From SAR324 cluster bacterium (GTDB lineage: Bacteria > SAR324 > XYD2-FULL-50-16 > HCM1): DNA of 29,856 nt. The stretch is taken from the NCBI GenBank assembly GCA_002995645.1, contig PUHO01000011.1:16780-46635 (forward strand), given 5' to 3'. The translations under genes were made by a program, and so were the position numbers. The notes below the pieces were generated by a model. The model did not search any database. It saw only the letters and a program-made list of their open reading frames with translations, and was not told the origin of the DNA. This document shows positions 29,842 through 29,856 of this stretch, piece by piece (the stretch's first letter is position 1; every line of letters starts with the position of its first letter).

Positions 29842-29856
29842 TATGTCCTCTTAGAT

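Noticed and set aside
29410..29854. Two long plus-strand frames rich in Val, Cys and Leu
   Set aside because: They are reverse readings of the low-complexity linker of the minus-strand lipoprotein.

Overview
The window reads as ordinary, gene-dense chromosome from an AT-rich (roughly one third G+C by eye), flagellated Gram-negative bacterium with an anaerobic or microaerophilic style. Support comes from a flagellar sigma factor beside the tail of a probable FlhG, a rubrerythrin and peroxiredoxin pair, two lipoproteins with lipoboxes and a probable outer-membrane barrel. The short LepB and the flhG-fliA arrangement recall Desulfobacterota such as low-GC Desulfovibrionales, whereas the long ketoacyl synthase recalls Gammaproteobacteria. 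I cannot settle the taxon. No insertion sequence, integrase, phage gene or CRISPR array was seen.

Layout. 1-982: 3' end of a flhG-like gene, then fliA. 979-2943 (minus): an amino-acid substrate-binding protein followed by rsgA, convergent with fliA. 3202-4878: a DASS/SLC13 carboxylate carrier and a small zinc-ribbon protein. 5042-6192: peroxiredoxin and rubrerythrin, each followed by a hairpin. 6303-7496: an MFS carrier, convergent across a shared terminator with a minus-strand SulP transporter (7550-9412). 9628-14253 (minus): a very large mosaic lipoprotein ending in a GH18 glycosidase-like domain, with its own promoter, a roughly 140-nt leader carrying a perfect 14-bp inverted repeat, and a strong terminator. 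14623-19894: ketoacyl synthase, truB, rpsO, pnp and tRNA-Arg(CCU), probably one transcription unit. 19997-22153: a TVP38 membrane domain fused to a disulfide oxidoreductase, convergent with a minus-strand pair (Old Yellow Enzyme-like flavoprotein, then an RNB exoribonuclease). 25222-28289: a 59-aa four-Cys protein, a CoaD-like adenylyltransferase, a DUF2628-like membrane protein, signal peptidase I and a probable outer-membrane protein. 28346-29841 (minus): a second lipoprotein gene, split into two frames at a run of ten C.

How they fit together. Most genes are housekeeping (translation and RNA turnover, CoA synthesis, secretion, ribosome assembly) or transport. The accessory, surface-exposed component is the two lipoproteins at 9.6-14.3 kb and 28.3-29.8 kb. 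They share a lipobox, a low-complexity linker carrying the peptide ATKLTPA, and a similar 'IN-x-FT' segment. The second looks like a phase-variable contingency gene: one extra C in the tract joins the halves into a 498-aa lipoprotein. This pair is the most promising candidate for an undescribed surface system.
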